DNA from: Anaerolineae bacterium | Lineage (GTDB): Bacteria > Chloroflexota > Anaerolineae > Anaerolineales > E44-bin32 | NCBI GenBank assembly: GCA_011192015.1 | Contig: DUET01000074.1 | Span: 1 to 42,861, forward strand | DNA: 42,861 bases | Reading direction: 5' to 3' | Shown here: positions 6,678 through 15,348 of the stretch, piece after piece | How the letters are laid out: every line of letters begins with the position of its first letter | How positions within the stretch are numbered: position 1 is the stretch's first letter | Made by a program: the position numbers and the translations under genes | Notes under the pieces: generated by a model | Databases searched by the model: none | What the model saw: the letters and a program-made list of their open reading frames with translations, nothing else | What the model was told of the DNA's origin: nothing

Positions 6678-8219
6678 TTAGGTGCTTGTAGGTAATCGGG
6701 GCATGACCGGTCCGTCGATATGTAGCATCTCAGCCAGCGCAGCTCGAAGTGCGATCCGGTCATCCCACGCATGCTCTGTGGTTCCAAAGCACATCGACTG
6801 CTCATGGCCCTTCCCACAGGCGACGACAAGATCGCCGGATCGAGCCATGCGCACTGCAGTGCGCAGCGCATCGCCACGATCCGGAACGCGCCAGAAGGTG
6901 GAGCCTTCCACACCGCCCTCAGCGCGAACGCCCTCCGCCATCTCCTCCAGGATTGCATCCAGAGATTCGATACGCGGGTCCTCAGCGGTGAGGATCGTCA
7001 AATCGGCAAGCTTGGCGGAAACCTCGGCCATCATGCGACGCTTGGCCCGATCTCGCAGACCCGCGGATCCGAAGACCGCGATCACGCGTCCCTGGGTCAG
7101 CCCCCGCGCAGTCTGCAACGCTTGACGAAGGGCGTTCGGCGTGTGCGCAAAATCCACCATGGCGATGAAGGATTGGCCCATATCGATGGATTCCATGCGA
7201 CCTGGAACGGCCTGCATGGCCGCAATTCCCTTGGCCGCCAGTTCGGGCTCGATTCCCAAAGCTTCAACCGCGGTTGCGAAGGCTGCCAAGCAGTTCGAGA
7301 GGTTGTATTCGCCGATCAAAGGACTATGGAGATCGATCTCGTAGGCTTCGGCTTGCACGCTGAAATGAAGCCCACTCAAGTCACTCCGATTGAGATGGCC
7401 CGCAACATCTGCGTTGGGAGCGAGGCCGTAGGTCAATTGGCGCACCCTGCTCAGATCGCGAAGGAACTCGTAGGAAGCATCATCACGGTTGAGCACTGCC
7501 GTCTTTTGGATACGTACACGCTTGTCAGAGTCGCCGGCAAGTCCAGCAAAGAGCATGCCTTTAGCCTGGCGGTAGTCCTCATAAGTGCCGTGGTAATCGA
7601 GGTGCTCGTGGGTGATGTTCGTGATCACTCCGACATCGAAATCGCTGGGCAACACGCGCCGCTGCGCCAATCCATGCGACGTGGCTTCCAGCACGCAGTG
7701 TGTAAGTCCGGCATGCACCATCTCCGCCAAGTAGAATTGCACCTGCTGTGCATCCGGCGTGGTGACATGAAAGCCCGTGTCGCGCGATTGCTCACCCAGC
7801 ACAGCGTTCACGGTTGTGATCATCCCCGCCTGGATCCCGGCGCTGAGCAGGATTTGATGGAGCAGATTGCAGGTGGTCGTCTTGCCATCCGTACCCGTGA
7901 TACCGATCATCACCAGGCTTCTGGCGGGATGTCCATGCCAGGCTGCGGCCATCTGCGCCAGCGCCTGCCGCGAATCCTGAACCCGAAGATAGGGAATACC
8001 CAAGCCGGGATCATCTTCTTCTCCCACCAGGCAGACGGCTCCGCGGCGCATGGCATCTTCGAGAAAGCGATGCCCATCATGTTTCGTGCCGCGAATGGCT
8101 ACGAATAGAGCCCCCGCTTCCACGGAACGCGAATCGGCGGTCAAGGATATGACCTCCAGGTCACCCAGACCGCCGTCTTGAATGGATTTCTTATCAGGAA
8201 ATAAATTTAGCAAACGCAT
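6678..8219 (-). CDS. murE: MurE-type UDP-MurNAc-L-Ala-D-Glu:diamino acid ligase
   Basis: 513 aa, the normal MurE length. Mur ligases add amino acids to the peptidoglycan stem peptide in the cytoplasm; MurE adds the diamino acid at position 3. Seen here: N-terminal UDP-binding domain (1-100), P-loop GITGTDGKTTT (106-116), EATSHGL (178-184), HEHLDYHG with the carbamylated-Lys site K220, VDFAHTPNAL (355-364) and a C-terminal Rossmann-like domain. Two specificity regions deviate: FGSAGLRDRAKRR replaces the usual FGxGGDRDxxKR, and EDPR (413-416) replaces the meso-DAP motif DNPR. A diamino acid other than meso-DAP, such as ornithine, is possible. It starts 60 nt after the ATP synthase b-delta gene in the same direction. 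No convincing Shine-Dalgarno is visible. Confidence 0.92.
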   Translation of the reverse strand: MRLLNLFPDKKSIQDGGLGDLEVISLTADSRSVEAGALFVAIRGTKHDGHRFLEDAMRRGAVCLVGEEDDPGLGIPYLRVQDSRQALAQMAAAWHGHPARSLVMIGITGTDGKTTTCNLLHQILLSAGIQAGMITTVNAVLGEQSRDTGFHVTTPDAQQVQFYLAEMVHAGLTHCVLEATSHGLAQRRVLPSDFDVGVITNITHEHLDYHGTYEDYRQAKGMLFAGLAGDSDKRVRIQKTAVLNRDDASYEFLRDLSRVRQLTYGLAPNADVAGHLNRSDLSGLHFSVQAEAYEIDLHSPLIGEYNLSNCLAAFATAVEALGIEPELAAKGIAAMQAVPGRMESIDMGQSFIAMVDFAHTPNALRQALQTARGLTQGRVIAVFGSAGLRDRAKRRMMAEVSAKLADLTILTAEDPRIESLDAILEEMAEGVRAEGGVEGSTFWRVPDRGDALRTAVRMARSGDLVVACGKGHEQSMCFGTTEHAWDDRIALRAALAEMLHIDGPVMPRLPTST

Positions 8220-8279
8220 AGCCGGAAGCGCGCCCCATCACTTACGTCACTCACCCCAGTCTCTTCGCGCGTACTGGAG

Positions 8280-9020
8280 TCAGCGGATACTCTGGCGCAG
8301 CCCATCCAACTTTGCAGCCACGGATCCGTCGAGCACCTTATCGCCCACACGGATAACCAAGCCTCCAAGGATATCTGGATCTTCCCGGAAACTGACGGTG
8401 GCGCTGCCTCCCATCTTGCTGAGAACGTCTTTCTTGACGATCTCCTGTTCCTTTTTAGTGAGGGGCAATGCGCTGATCACTTCGGCGCTGCTGCCGGGCA
8501 GCTCCTTCTCGGCTTCGACCAATACGACCTTGCCACTCTCGATGCCACTGAAGAACTCATCGATGAGTTCACGCTGGCGTTTCTGGTCCAGAGTCTCGCC
8601 GATGATCTTCTGCGCAGCCGCAATCGCCAAGGCCGCCACCTGCCCCCGCAGTTCCTTCAGATAGCCGGATTTCGATTGTTCAGCCTCGAGCTTTGCAGCT
8701 TCCCGGATCCTGGTGACATCTGCCTCAGCTGCGACCTGGAGCTCACGGGCGGCTTGTTCCGCTCGCTCCGTCGCCTCACGAACCTTGGCATTTGCCTCCT
8801 GTTGCGCTTTGGCGATGATCTCCTGCGCATCCTTCTCGGCATTGGCGCGCGCATCCGAAGCCACGCGGGCATCCTCCAGCCCCTGGGCGATGGTCTTCCG
8901 CCGGCGCTCAAGCATGTTGAGCAACGGCTTGTACACCCAGGCGCGAAGAATGATCACCATGGCGAGAAAAGTCACGACTTGGACAATAACATATCCAAGG
9001 TTAAGTCCTAGACCTTCCAA
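8280..9020 (-). CDS. atpF: ATP synthase subunit b fused to a delta-type C-terminal domain
   Basis: 246 aa, about 80 longer than a normal b subunit. Residues 8-28 are the membrane helix, and 30-160 the long charged, Ala-rich helix of the peripheral stalk. Residues about 178-246 (VISALPLTKKEQ, then DPDILGGLVIRVGDK and DGSVAAKLDGL) match the C-terminal domain of subunit delta (OSCP), normally encoded by atpH. The N-terminal helical bundle of delta is not seen. The start is TTG, fixed by GGGAGGAGG 6 nt upstream. It follows atpE by 27 nt. After it comes murE rather than atpA-G-D-C. Fusion of b and delta is known in mycobacteria, where delta is complete; here only the delta C-domain is attached. 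Confidence 0.9.
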   Translation of the reverse strand: MEGLGLNLGYVIVQVVTFLAMVIILRAWVYKPLLNMLERRRKTIAQGLEDARVASDARANAEKDAQEIIAKAQQEANAKVREATERAEQAARELQVAAEADVTRIREAAKLEAEQSKSGYLKELRGQVAALAIAAAQKIIGETLDQKRQRELIDEFFSGIESGKVVLVEAEKELPGSSAEVISALPLTKKEQEIVKKDVLSKMGGSATVSFREDPDILGGLVIRVGDKVLDGSVAAKLDGLRQSIR

Positions 9021-9047
9021 GGTAATCCTCCTCCCGGATGTATGCGA

Positions 9048-9296
9048 CTAACCCACGAATAGGAGTAGCATCGCCACAACCAGAGCGTAGATCGCAACCG
9101 CCTCCGCAAAGGCAATCGCCAGGATCATGTTGATCTGGATCGCGCCGGCTGCATCCGGATTACGAGCGATGCCTTGAACAGCACCACTCCCCAGGATACC
9201 GATGCCCAGACCTGCGCCGAGCGTGCCCACCATGGCCAGCCCTGCACCCAGGTATTTCAATCCTTGAACGAGAATCTGTGCTACTTCTGCGGTCAT
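9048..9296 (-). CDS. atpE: ATP synthase subunit c (rotor ring)
   Basis: 82 aa, two membrane helices (about 12-38 and 54-80) joined by the conserved polar loop R45-N46-P47 that contacts the central stalk. The ion-binding carboxylate is E65 in AIAFAEAVAIYA. The residue after Glu is Ala, not the Ser/Thr of sodium rings, and the Gln of the sodium motif is not in its usual helix-1 place, so a proton ring is likely. GGAGG lies 11 nt before the ATG. It sits between subunit a and the b-delta fusion, in standard atpB-E-F order. Confidence 0.96.
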   Translation of the reverse strand: MTAEVAQILVQGLKYLGAGLAMVGTLGAGLGIGILGSGAVQGIARNPDAAGAIQINMILAIAFAEAVAIYALVVAMLLLFVG

Positions 9297-9363
9297 ATGC
9301 TATGTGTCCTCCGTGCTTCGAAGCCTGGCGTCGCAACTCAAAGAAAGGCTTCAAGGATGGTTA

Positions 9364-10440
9364 TTAATGCGCAGCAGCGCCCTCTTCATGCTCGTCGTGA
9401 GATTGCGTCGCCATGGTCATGAAGACCATGGTGAGCATGCCGAAGACCAGCGCTTGGATGAGACCGACAAACAGCTCGAAGAGACCGATCCCCGTCTGCA
9501 GGAAGATCGGTATCATCGAACCCAAAACGAACAGCAATACAGATCCAGCGAAGATATTTCCAAACAATCGGAAGGAGAACGATAGGATTTTGGCGATCTC
9601 GGCCACCAGCTCGAGGAAGCCGACGAAGATGTCCAGAAGCGGCATGATGAAGTCAAACGGGCCTAGATTCTCTTTGGCCCACATCTTGATCGAACCGCCC
9701 ACGTTGATGAACTTCTTGAAGTAGCCCAAGCCCTGAGATTGCACTCCGATCACCTGTGTCACGAGTACGGAAACCAAGGCCAGCGCCACGGTGAAATTTA
9801 AATCCGTGGAGGCCACGCGCACAAATGGAATCACGCCGTACAGATGACCATCGCTGTGATCGCCCTCGGCCGCTGCATCAACAGGCGTGATCGTACTCAC
9901 AGGCATGTCCCCCAACCTGAATAACTCCTGCGCAGCATACCCTTCCGTCTCGCCGTGCACCTCATGCAGCCAGCCAACGCTGTCCACTCCTGGAATGAGC
10001 TCCAGCCAGTTGGCCAAGAGCACCACCAACACGATGGTTGCCACCCAGGGGAAGATCCGTCTGGCGTGCTTACCGGCTGTCGACTCGGTCAGATTGTAGA
10101 GGGCTTCCATCACGACCTCGACCAATCCCGCCACGCCGGTGAGGATCATGCTGTCCTTCCGGAGTCCTCGGCGAACCGAGATGGCCAGCAGGATCAGGAG
10201 CAATGCTCCGAGAAAACTTGCGATGAGTGTGTTGGTGAGGTACATCTCGCCAAGCAGGGGGATTTGGAAGGGACCCGCGACGTTCTCCGCCGGAACCTGG
10301 ATGTGCGGCAGGATCGGCGAGTACACCCTCACAAGCAGGATGTTGACCACGATCAATAGAATGATCAGCCAACGGTGGAAACCGAATCTACGCCTCTTCG
10401 TCTTCTGTTCGCTCTTTGCCACCTTCGGCCTTCTCCTCAT
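9364..10440 (-). CDS. atpB: ATP synthase subunit a (proton channel)
   Basis: 358 aa from ATG 10440. A basic N-terminal segment precedes the first membrane helix. A soluble loop with acidic and His residues (EGDHSDGHLYG) splits the chain. The C-terminal half contains ILSFSFRLFGNIFAG, with the invariant Arg that faces the c-ring, then two long helices and a His/Glu-rich tail. The start overlaps atpI by about 50 nt. GTG 10422 has a better Shine-Dalgarno (GAGGAG, 10 nt) and would give 352 aa; upstream GTG/TTG starts are less likely. Confidence 0.95.
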   Translation of the reverse strand: MRRRPKVAKSEQKTKRRRFGFHRWLIILLIVVNILLVRVYSPILPHIQVPAENVAGPFQIPLLGEMYLTNTLIASFLGALLLILLAISVRRGLRKDSMILTGVAGLVEVVMEALYNLTESTAGKHARRIFPWVATIVLVVLLANWLELIPGVDSVGWLHEVHGETEGYAAQELFRLGDMPVSTITPVDAAAEGDHSDGHLYGVIPFVRVASTDLNFTVALALVSVLVTQVIGVQSQGLGYFKKFINVGGSIKMWAKENLGPFDFIMPLLDIFVGFLELVAEIAKILSFSFRLFGNIFAGSVLLFVLGSMIPIFLQTGIGLFELFVGLIQALVFGMLTMVFMTMATQSHDEHEEGAAAH

Positions 10441-10723
10441 GGGGTGCCGCCGTTGCTTGCTCGGCGTTGATTTGAATCTTGGGCGCAACGGTGAGCACCA
10501 CGCGGAACATCAGGAACAATGTCAAAGGGACGCTTGCGATCACCAAACCAAGCGCAAACAGGGGCTTGGTGTCGAACCTGGTGTCCAACCACAGTCCAGC
10601 AACCAGCGCGATTCCGATGATCACCAGTGTCAGACAACCGACCTGGCCGACAACGACGGCCAGGGTCATCTTGAGCGCCCGTTCCGCTCGCGCTTTGTCA
10701 GGCGATCGGCTATTCGGGATCAT
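10388..10723 (-). CDS. atpI: AtpI/AtpZ-family small membrane protein of the ATP synthase cluster
   Basis: 111 aa with two membrane helices (about 18-45 and 54-77). The short loop GLWLDTRFDTKPLF fits the AtpZ/AtpI pattern of a Gly-x-x-x-Asp turn with an aromatic/Thr/Pro stretch. The tail is long and charged (EEKAEGGKERTEDEE). Members assist c-ring assembly or Mg2+ supply and are usually the first gene of atp operons, as here. ATG 10723 is preferred; TTG 10732 overlaps the -10 box. The TACAAT box ends only 9 nt before the ATG, so the transcript is probably leaderless or nearly so. Confidence 0.8.
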   Translation of the reverse strand: MIPNSRSPDKARAERALKMTLAVVVGQVGCLTLVIIGIALVAGLWLDTRFDTKPLFALGLVIASVPLTLFLMFRVVLTVAPKIQINAEQATAAPHEEKAEGGKERTEDEEA

Positions 10724-10732
10724 AGCCGGCAA

Positions 10733-10761
10733 ATTGTATCACAAAGGGTAACCGTCTCCAA
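10733..10761 (-). promoter_or_regulatory. Candidate promoter of the Fo operon
   Basis: Minus strand TTGGAG, exactly 17 nt, TACAAT, in the 64-nt gap between nuoN and atpI. Predicted start is about 3 nt before the atpI ATG. Confidence 0.5.
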
Positions 10762-10787
10762 CTCGAACCCACCACGCTGGGCATTGT

Positions 10788-12248
10788 TCAGAACCAGCTC
10801 GAAACCGCCTGCAAAGTCCAATCCAACCATGGACCGCTGATGATCCCGATGATCAAGACCGCAGCGATGCAGCCGACCAGCGCAACGGCATGCGCACCTG
10901 GAATGGCGATGCGTCGATCCTCATCATCCGACCGATAGAGATAGACCACTTTGAGGATCGTGAGGTAGTAATACAGGCCGATGATGGCATTGATCACGCC
11001 CACAAACGCAAGCCAGATCAATCCACTTTGCACCGCAGCGGCAAAGATGTAAACCTTGGCAATAAAACCCGCAAATGGCGGCATGCCCGCAAGCGAGAGC
11101 AACGCCACAAGCAAGCTCAGCGCCAGTCCAGGCGATCGGCGGCTCAATCCGGCATAATCCTCGATCTCGTCGGATCCCGTCGAGCGAGCGAAAAGGACCA
11201 CCACAGCAAATGCGGCCAGGTTGGTGACCACATAGGCGATCAAATACAGCAGCATGCTGGCCGTTCCCAAGGGGGGAGGGTTGACGGCCACCACGCCGAT
11301 CAGGATGTAGCCCGCATGGGCAATCGAGGAATACGCCAGAAGACGCTTGATGTTCTTCTGCGCCAAAGCCAGGAGGTTCCCCAAAGTCATCGTCACCACG
11401 GCCATGGCTGTCAGAATTGCCGCCCAATAGGCCTGGATGGCGGGGAAAACCGCCAGCATAACGCGAACCAGAACCGCAAAACCAGCTGCCTTGGAAGCTG
11501 TCGAGATGTAGGCCGTGATCGGCGTGGGCGCGCCCTCATACACGTCCGGCGCCCAGAAATGGAACGGCGCGGCCGAGATCTTGAATCCAAATCCAACGAT
11601 CACCAGCAAAGCCATTCCCCCCATCAACCAGGGGGATAACTGCTGCGCTTGAACTCCCGCTGCAAGCGCGTACAGATTGGTTTCACCCGAGAAGCCGTAG
11701 ATCAAGCTGAAACCGTAGAGCATCACGGCCGAGGCAATCGCTCCAAAGAGGAAATACTTCAGCCCCGATTCGGTGGATTTATCATCGCCCTTCAAGAAGC
11801 CGGCCAGCACGTAGAGCGGGATGGATGTGGTTTCGATCGCCAGGTAGAGCATGATCAGATCGGCTGCCGAGACCATCAAGTTCATCCCCATCACTGTGAC
11901 CACCAGCAGAGCAAAGAACTCGCCTCGATCCCCGAACGGCTTCATGCCGGTGGAAAGAAGCGCTGTCACCGCGGCCGCGAAGAGCAGCAGGATCTTGAAC
12001 GTAAACGCCGGCCAATCGTGGCGCAGCATGCCTCCGAGCACCAATCCTTCGGAAGCTTCCGGCTTGCCCCAGATGAACATGGCGATCAGGATCGCCGCCA
12101 ACCCGCTTGCCGTGAGCCACCCCAGATTGCGGCGGCTTCCCTGCCGCCCGATGGCATCCACCAGCAGGATGATCCCCGCCAATACCAGAAGCCCCATCTC
12201 CGAGAGGATCGCCAGCAGCATCGAGGGAGTGAATTCCAGGATGGGCAC
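10788..12248 (-). CDS. nuoN: NADH-quinone oxidoreductase subunit N
   Basis: 486 aa, Mrp-antiporter-like proton-pumping subunit with about 14 membrane helices. It carries the usual features: the Glu-containing helix (LAIETTSIPLYVLAG), the discontinuous helix region FKISAAPFHFWAPDVYEG followed by SKAAGFAVLVRV with the central Lys, and KRLLAYSSIAHAGY. Start is GTG 12248, since GGGAGG lies 8 nt upstream; GTG 12257 would lack it. The stop of the preceding NuoM is immediately before. It is the last gene of the cluster, as usual for nuoN. Confidence 0.95.
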   Translation of the reverse strand: MPILEFTPSMLLAILSEMGLLVLAGIILLVDAIGRQGSRRNLGWLTASGLAAILIAMFIWGKPEASEGLVLGGMLRHDWPAFTFKILLLFAAAVTALLSTGMKPFGDRGEFFALLVVTVMGMNLMVSAADLIMLYLAIETTSIPLYVLAGFLKGDDKSTESGLKYFLFGAIASAVMLYGFSLIYGFSGETNLYALAAGVQAQQLSPWLMGGMALLVIVGFGFKISAAPFHFWAPDVYEGAPTPITAYISTASKAAGFAVLVRVMLAVFPAIQAYWAAILTAMAVVTMTLGNLLALAQKNIKRLLAYSSIAHAGYILIGVVAVNPPPLGTASMLLYLIAYVVTNLAAFAVVVLFARSTGSDEIEDYAGLSRRSPGLALSLLVALLSLAGMPPFAGFIAKVYIFAAAVQSGLIWLAFVGVINAIIGLYYYLTILKVVYLYRSDDEDRRIAIPGAHAVALVGCIAAVLIIGIISGPWLDWTLQAVSSWF

Positions 12249-12249
12249 G

Positions 12250-13722
12250 CTACACACCTCCCACGAGCCGGAGAATGATCTCGGTTCCGGTTTCCACCAT
12301 GGGCGCCATCAGTGAAGGCATGACCCCGATGGAGATCATGATCCCCGAAAGCAGCACCAGAGCAATCTTGTCGAACGTGGTGACGCCCCCTACCTTGCCC
12401 TCGAACGCTTCCGGCATCTTGCCGAAGAACACCTGCCGCACAATGCGCATCACATAAGCCGCCGTGATCACGATGCCGACCACGGCGATCAAGGCAGCGA
12501 CGGGTTGCTTCTGCCACAATCCCATGAAGATGGGAAATTCTGCCACGAAGCCCGAAAACCCGGGCATGCCCATCGAAACCAAACCACCGACGATAAAACC
12601 TACTGCCACCAGGGGCATGACCTTGGCGAAGCCCCCCAATTTGGGAATCTCTCGCGTGTGGGCTCGGTCATAGACCATACCCACAACGGCAAAGAAGAGG
12701 GCCGTCATCACGCCATGCGAGAACATCTGCAGCCCCGCTCCCGTGAGTCCGTCCTTGTTCAGGGTGGCAAAGCCGAGCATCACCAATCCCATGTGGGACA
12801 CCGAAGAGAATCCGATGACATACTTGAAATCCGACTGCACCATGGCGATCGACGCTCCGTACACCACGTTGATCGTCGCCAGAATGATGATCAGCGGAGA
12901 CCAGAACTGTGCGCCTTCAGGCAGGAGCATGATGCCCACGCGCAAGGCAGCGAATGCGCCCAGCTTCATCAACACGCCGGCGTGAAACATGGAAACCGCC
13001 GTAGGAGCGGCAACGTGCCCGTCGGGAGACCAGTTGTGAAAGGGGAAAATGCCGCCCAACACGGCGAAACCGAAGAACACGAACGGGAACCAGAAACGTT
13101 GGAAGGCGGTGGAGAAGCCCGCCTGCTCGAGCGCCAGCAGATCGAAGGTGTTCAAACCGGACATGAAATACATCGCCAACGCACCGACCAGGGCGATCAC
13201 CGAACCGATGAACAAGTACAGGGTCAGCTTCATGGCCGCATACTCGCGGGTCACCTTCCAACCCCAGATGGCGATCAGCAAGAACATGGGGAACACGGCG
13301 ATCTCGTAGAAGAAGAACAGGTGAAAGAGATCCAGCGCCACGAACACGCCGAATACGCCCGTGGCGAGGACGAAAAGGAAGGCGAAGAATTCACGCGGCC
13401 GGTCATCGATGTTCCAGGAGATGAGCACCCCCGTGAAGATCACGATGCCCGTGAGCAGCACCAAGGGCATGCTGATGCCGTTCACACCGACATGATACGA
13501 GATCCCCAACGCGGGGATCCACGCGTACTGCTCTTCGAAACGATAATCTCCCTGCGCCTGACCGAATGTGAAGTAGGCCCATGCGGAGAGCAGCAAGGCG
13601 ATCGTCGCCGCAACCAGCGCGAGGATCCGGATCTCACGCTTGCGGTGTGCGGGCAGGCACAGAATCACCATGCCGGCGACGATGGGGGTGAAGGTGATAA
13701 TGCTCAGGACGGGAAAATCCAT
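12250..13722 (-). CDS. nuoM: NADH-quinone oxidoreductase subunit M, copy next to nuoN
   Basis: 490 aa. Proton-pumping antiporter-like subunit. Visible: FFYEIAVFPMFLL with the helix-5 Glu, GGIFPFHNWSPDGHVAAP with the discontinuous helix, MFHAGVLMKLGAF with the central Lys, and FKYVIGFSSVSHMG. It is one of two adjacent NuoM-type genes in the same orientation; they are clearly diverged, so this is not a recent duplication. This copy resembles the variants with WSPDGH rather than WLPDAH. Stop and next start nearly touch, indicating translational coupling with nuoN. Confidence 0.94.
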   Translation of the reverse strand: MDFPVLSIITFTPIVAGMVILCLPAHRKREIRILALVAATIALLLSAWAYFTFGQAQGDYRFEEQYAWIPALGISYHVGVNGISMPLVLLTGIVIFTGVLISWNIDDRPREFFAFLFVLATGVFGVFVALDLFHLFFFYEIAVFPMFLLIAIWGWKVTREYAAMKLTLYLFIGSVIALVGALAMYFMSGLNTFDLLALEQAGFSTAFQRFWFPFVFFGFAVLGGIFPFHNWSPDGHVAAPTAVSMFHAGVLMKLGAFAALRVGIMLLPEGAQFWSPLIIILATINVVYGASIAMVQSDFKYVIGFSSVSHMGLVMLGFATLNKDGLTGAGLQMFSHGVMTALFFAVVGMVYDRAHTREIPKLGGFAKVMPLVAVGFIVGGLVSMGMPGFSGFVAEFPIFMGLWQKQPVAALIAVVGIVITAAYVMRIVRQVFFGKMPEAFEGKVGGVTTFDKIALVLLSGIMISIGVMPSLMAPMVETGTEIILRLVGGV

Positions 13723-13772
13723 GGCTCACTCGCTATTCGATAAAAAGCCGCTGCATGTAAAGACCCAATCGA

Positions 13773-15311
13773 TCATCCGAACCACCTCAGCACGGTTTGG
13801 TTGATCACCTTCACAATCCAGGCTGGCCAGACGCCGATCCAAAGCATGAGAACCATCAGCGGTGCAATCGAAAACACCTCGCGCCGGTTGATCTCCAGAT
13901 GCTGCCCCTGCCAGCGCTCGTTCATGGGGCCGTGCAGCACGAGGCGAATGGCCTTTACGATGTAGGCGCCGGTGATCAGCAGACCGATCATCGCCAAAGC
14001 CGTGTAAAGCGTAAAGATGGGCCACGCGCCTCGCACAACCATGAACTCGGATACGAAACCGTTCAACCCCGGCAATCCCAGAGACGCCATCGATGTGAAG
14101 AGCAGGATGCCCCCATACACGGGCGCCAGGGGGAACAGCCCTCCGAAGGCATCCAGATCGCGCGTATGCGTGCGCTCGTAGATCACGCCCACAAGCAGGA
14201 ACATGCCTGCCGCTGATAGGCCGTGATTGAACATCTGCAACACCGCGCCGTTGAGGGCGATGACCGCATCATCGGCTGCCAGCGTTGTCCCCGCGTACGC
14301 ATACGCTGCGATACCCAGGATCACGAATCCCATGTGGTTGACCGAGGAATACGCCACCAGGCGCTTGAAATCCTTCTGCCCCCAGGAAGAGAGGGCTCCC
14401 ATGATGATCGCCAGCACCGCCAGGAGACCCAGCACACCGGCATAGGTCTGCGCCTGTTCGGGATAGAGAGGAAGGACCAGGCGAAGAAATCCATAGGCTC
14501 CCAGCTTGAGCAACACGCCCGCCAGGATCATCGAACCTGCTGTTGGAGCTTCGGTATGCGCATCAGGAAGCCAGGTATGGAAAGGCCACACCGGGACCTT
14601 GATGGCAAAGGCGATCACGAAGGCCCAGAAGGCAATCACCTTGACGGTTTCGATCGACAGGGAAATGGGAAGTCCTAGCAGCGTGAGGGGCTCGGACAAC
14701 GCTGGCCATTGTTCCATGATCTGCAGCAGGTCGAACGTTCCCGAAGCCACTCCAATCAGCTGAATTGCCAGCAGCAAACCCAAAGAACCCGCCATGGTGT
14801 AAATCAGGAACTTGATCGATGCGTAATCTCGATTGCCGCTGCCCCACTGGTTGATCAGGAAATACATCGGCACCAGCCCGACCTCCCAGAAGACGAAGAA
14901 CAGCATCAAGTCCAGAGCCATGAAGACGCCCAGCATACCGGTTTCGAGCAGCATAAAGAGAACCATGTAGCTGCGCACGTTCTCCTTGATGCTCCAGGAG
15001 ATCAACACTGCGGCCGGTGTCAGCAGGGTTGTGAGCAGGACCATGGTCACGGAGATCCCATCCACACCGAGGAAGTAGCTGGCGTTGACGGCTTCATACC
15101 ACACCATACGCTGCATGAATTGAAAACCTGCCTGCGCGGCGTCGTATTGGAACCAGAGCACGAGGGAAAGTGCCAGAGGCAGAAGGCTGCCCAGGAAGGC
15201 AACCCAGCGGATCAGCTTGACCTTGGTTCGGGGCAGCAAGAGGATCACGATCGCCGTCAGCGCGGGGATCCAGAGGATGAGGGATAGCAAGTTGTCCAGG
15301 ATGAAGTTCAT
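13773..15311 (-). CDS. nuoM: NADH-quinone oxidoreductase subunit M, second copy next to nuoL
   Basis: 512 aa from ATG 15311, chosen because GGAG lies 9 nt upstream and this gives the usual short N-terminus. Canonical NuoM residues are present: FFVFWEVGLVPMYFLI with the helix-5 Glu, VPVWPFHTWLPDAHTEAP, MILAGVLLKLGAYG with the pumping Lys, and FKRLVAYSSVNHMG. It lies between nuoL and the other nuoM. A complex I with L-M-M-N would have four antiporter-like modules. All key residues are intact, so this copy should pump protons rather than be a silent paralog. Confidence 0.94.
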   Translation of the reverse strand: MNFILDNLLSLILWIPALTAIVILLLPRTKVKLIRWVAFLGSLLPLALSLVLWFQYDAAQAGFQFMQRMVWYEAVNASYFLGVDGISVTMVLLTTLLTPAAVLISWSIKENVRSYMVLFMLLETGMLGVFMALDLMLFFVFWEVGLVPMYFLINQWGSGNRDYASIKFLIYTMAGSLGLLLAIQLIGVASGTFDLLQIMEQWPALSEPLTLLGLPISLSIETVKVIAFWAFVIAFAIKVPVWPFHTWLPDAHTEAPTAGSMILAGVLLKLGAYGFLRLVLPLYPEQAQTYAGVLGLLAVLAIIMGALSSWGQKDFKRLVAYSSVNHMGFVILGIAAYAYAGTTLAADDAVIALNGAVLQMFNHGLSAAGMFLLVGVIYERTHTRDLDAFGGLFPLAPVYGGILLFTSMASLGLPGLNGFVSEFMVVRGAWPIFTLYTALAMIGLLITGAYIVKAIRLVLHGPMNERWQGQHLEINRREVFSIAPLMVLMLWIGVWPAWIVKVINQTVLRWFG

Positions 15312-15348
15312 GAACCAGCTCTCCGCCGCGAGTACGGTCGAAAACCTC

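Noticed and set aside
6771-8108. 445-codon rightward frame
   Set aside because: Antisense shadow of murE; codon usage and motifs belong to the leftward strand.
12505-13743. 412-codon rightward frame rich in Glu, His, Gln and Arg
   Set aside because: Antisense to nuoM; such charged products are typical mirror images of hydrophobic membrane genes.
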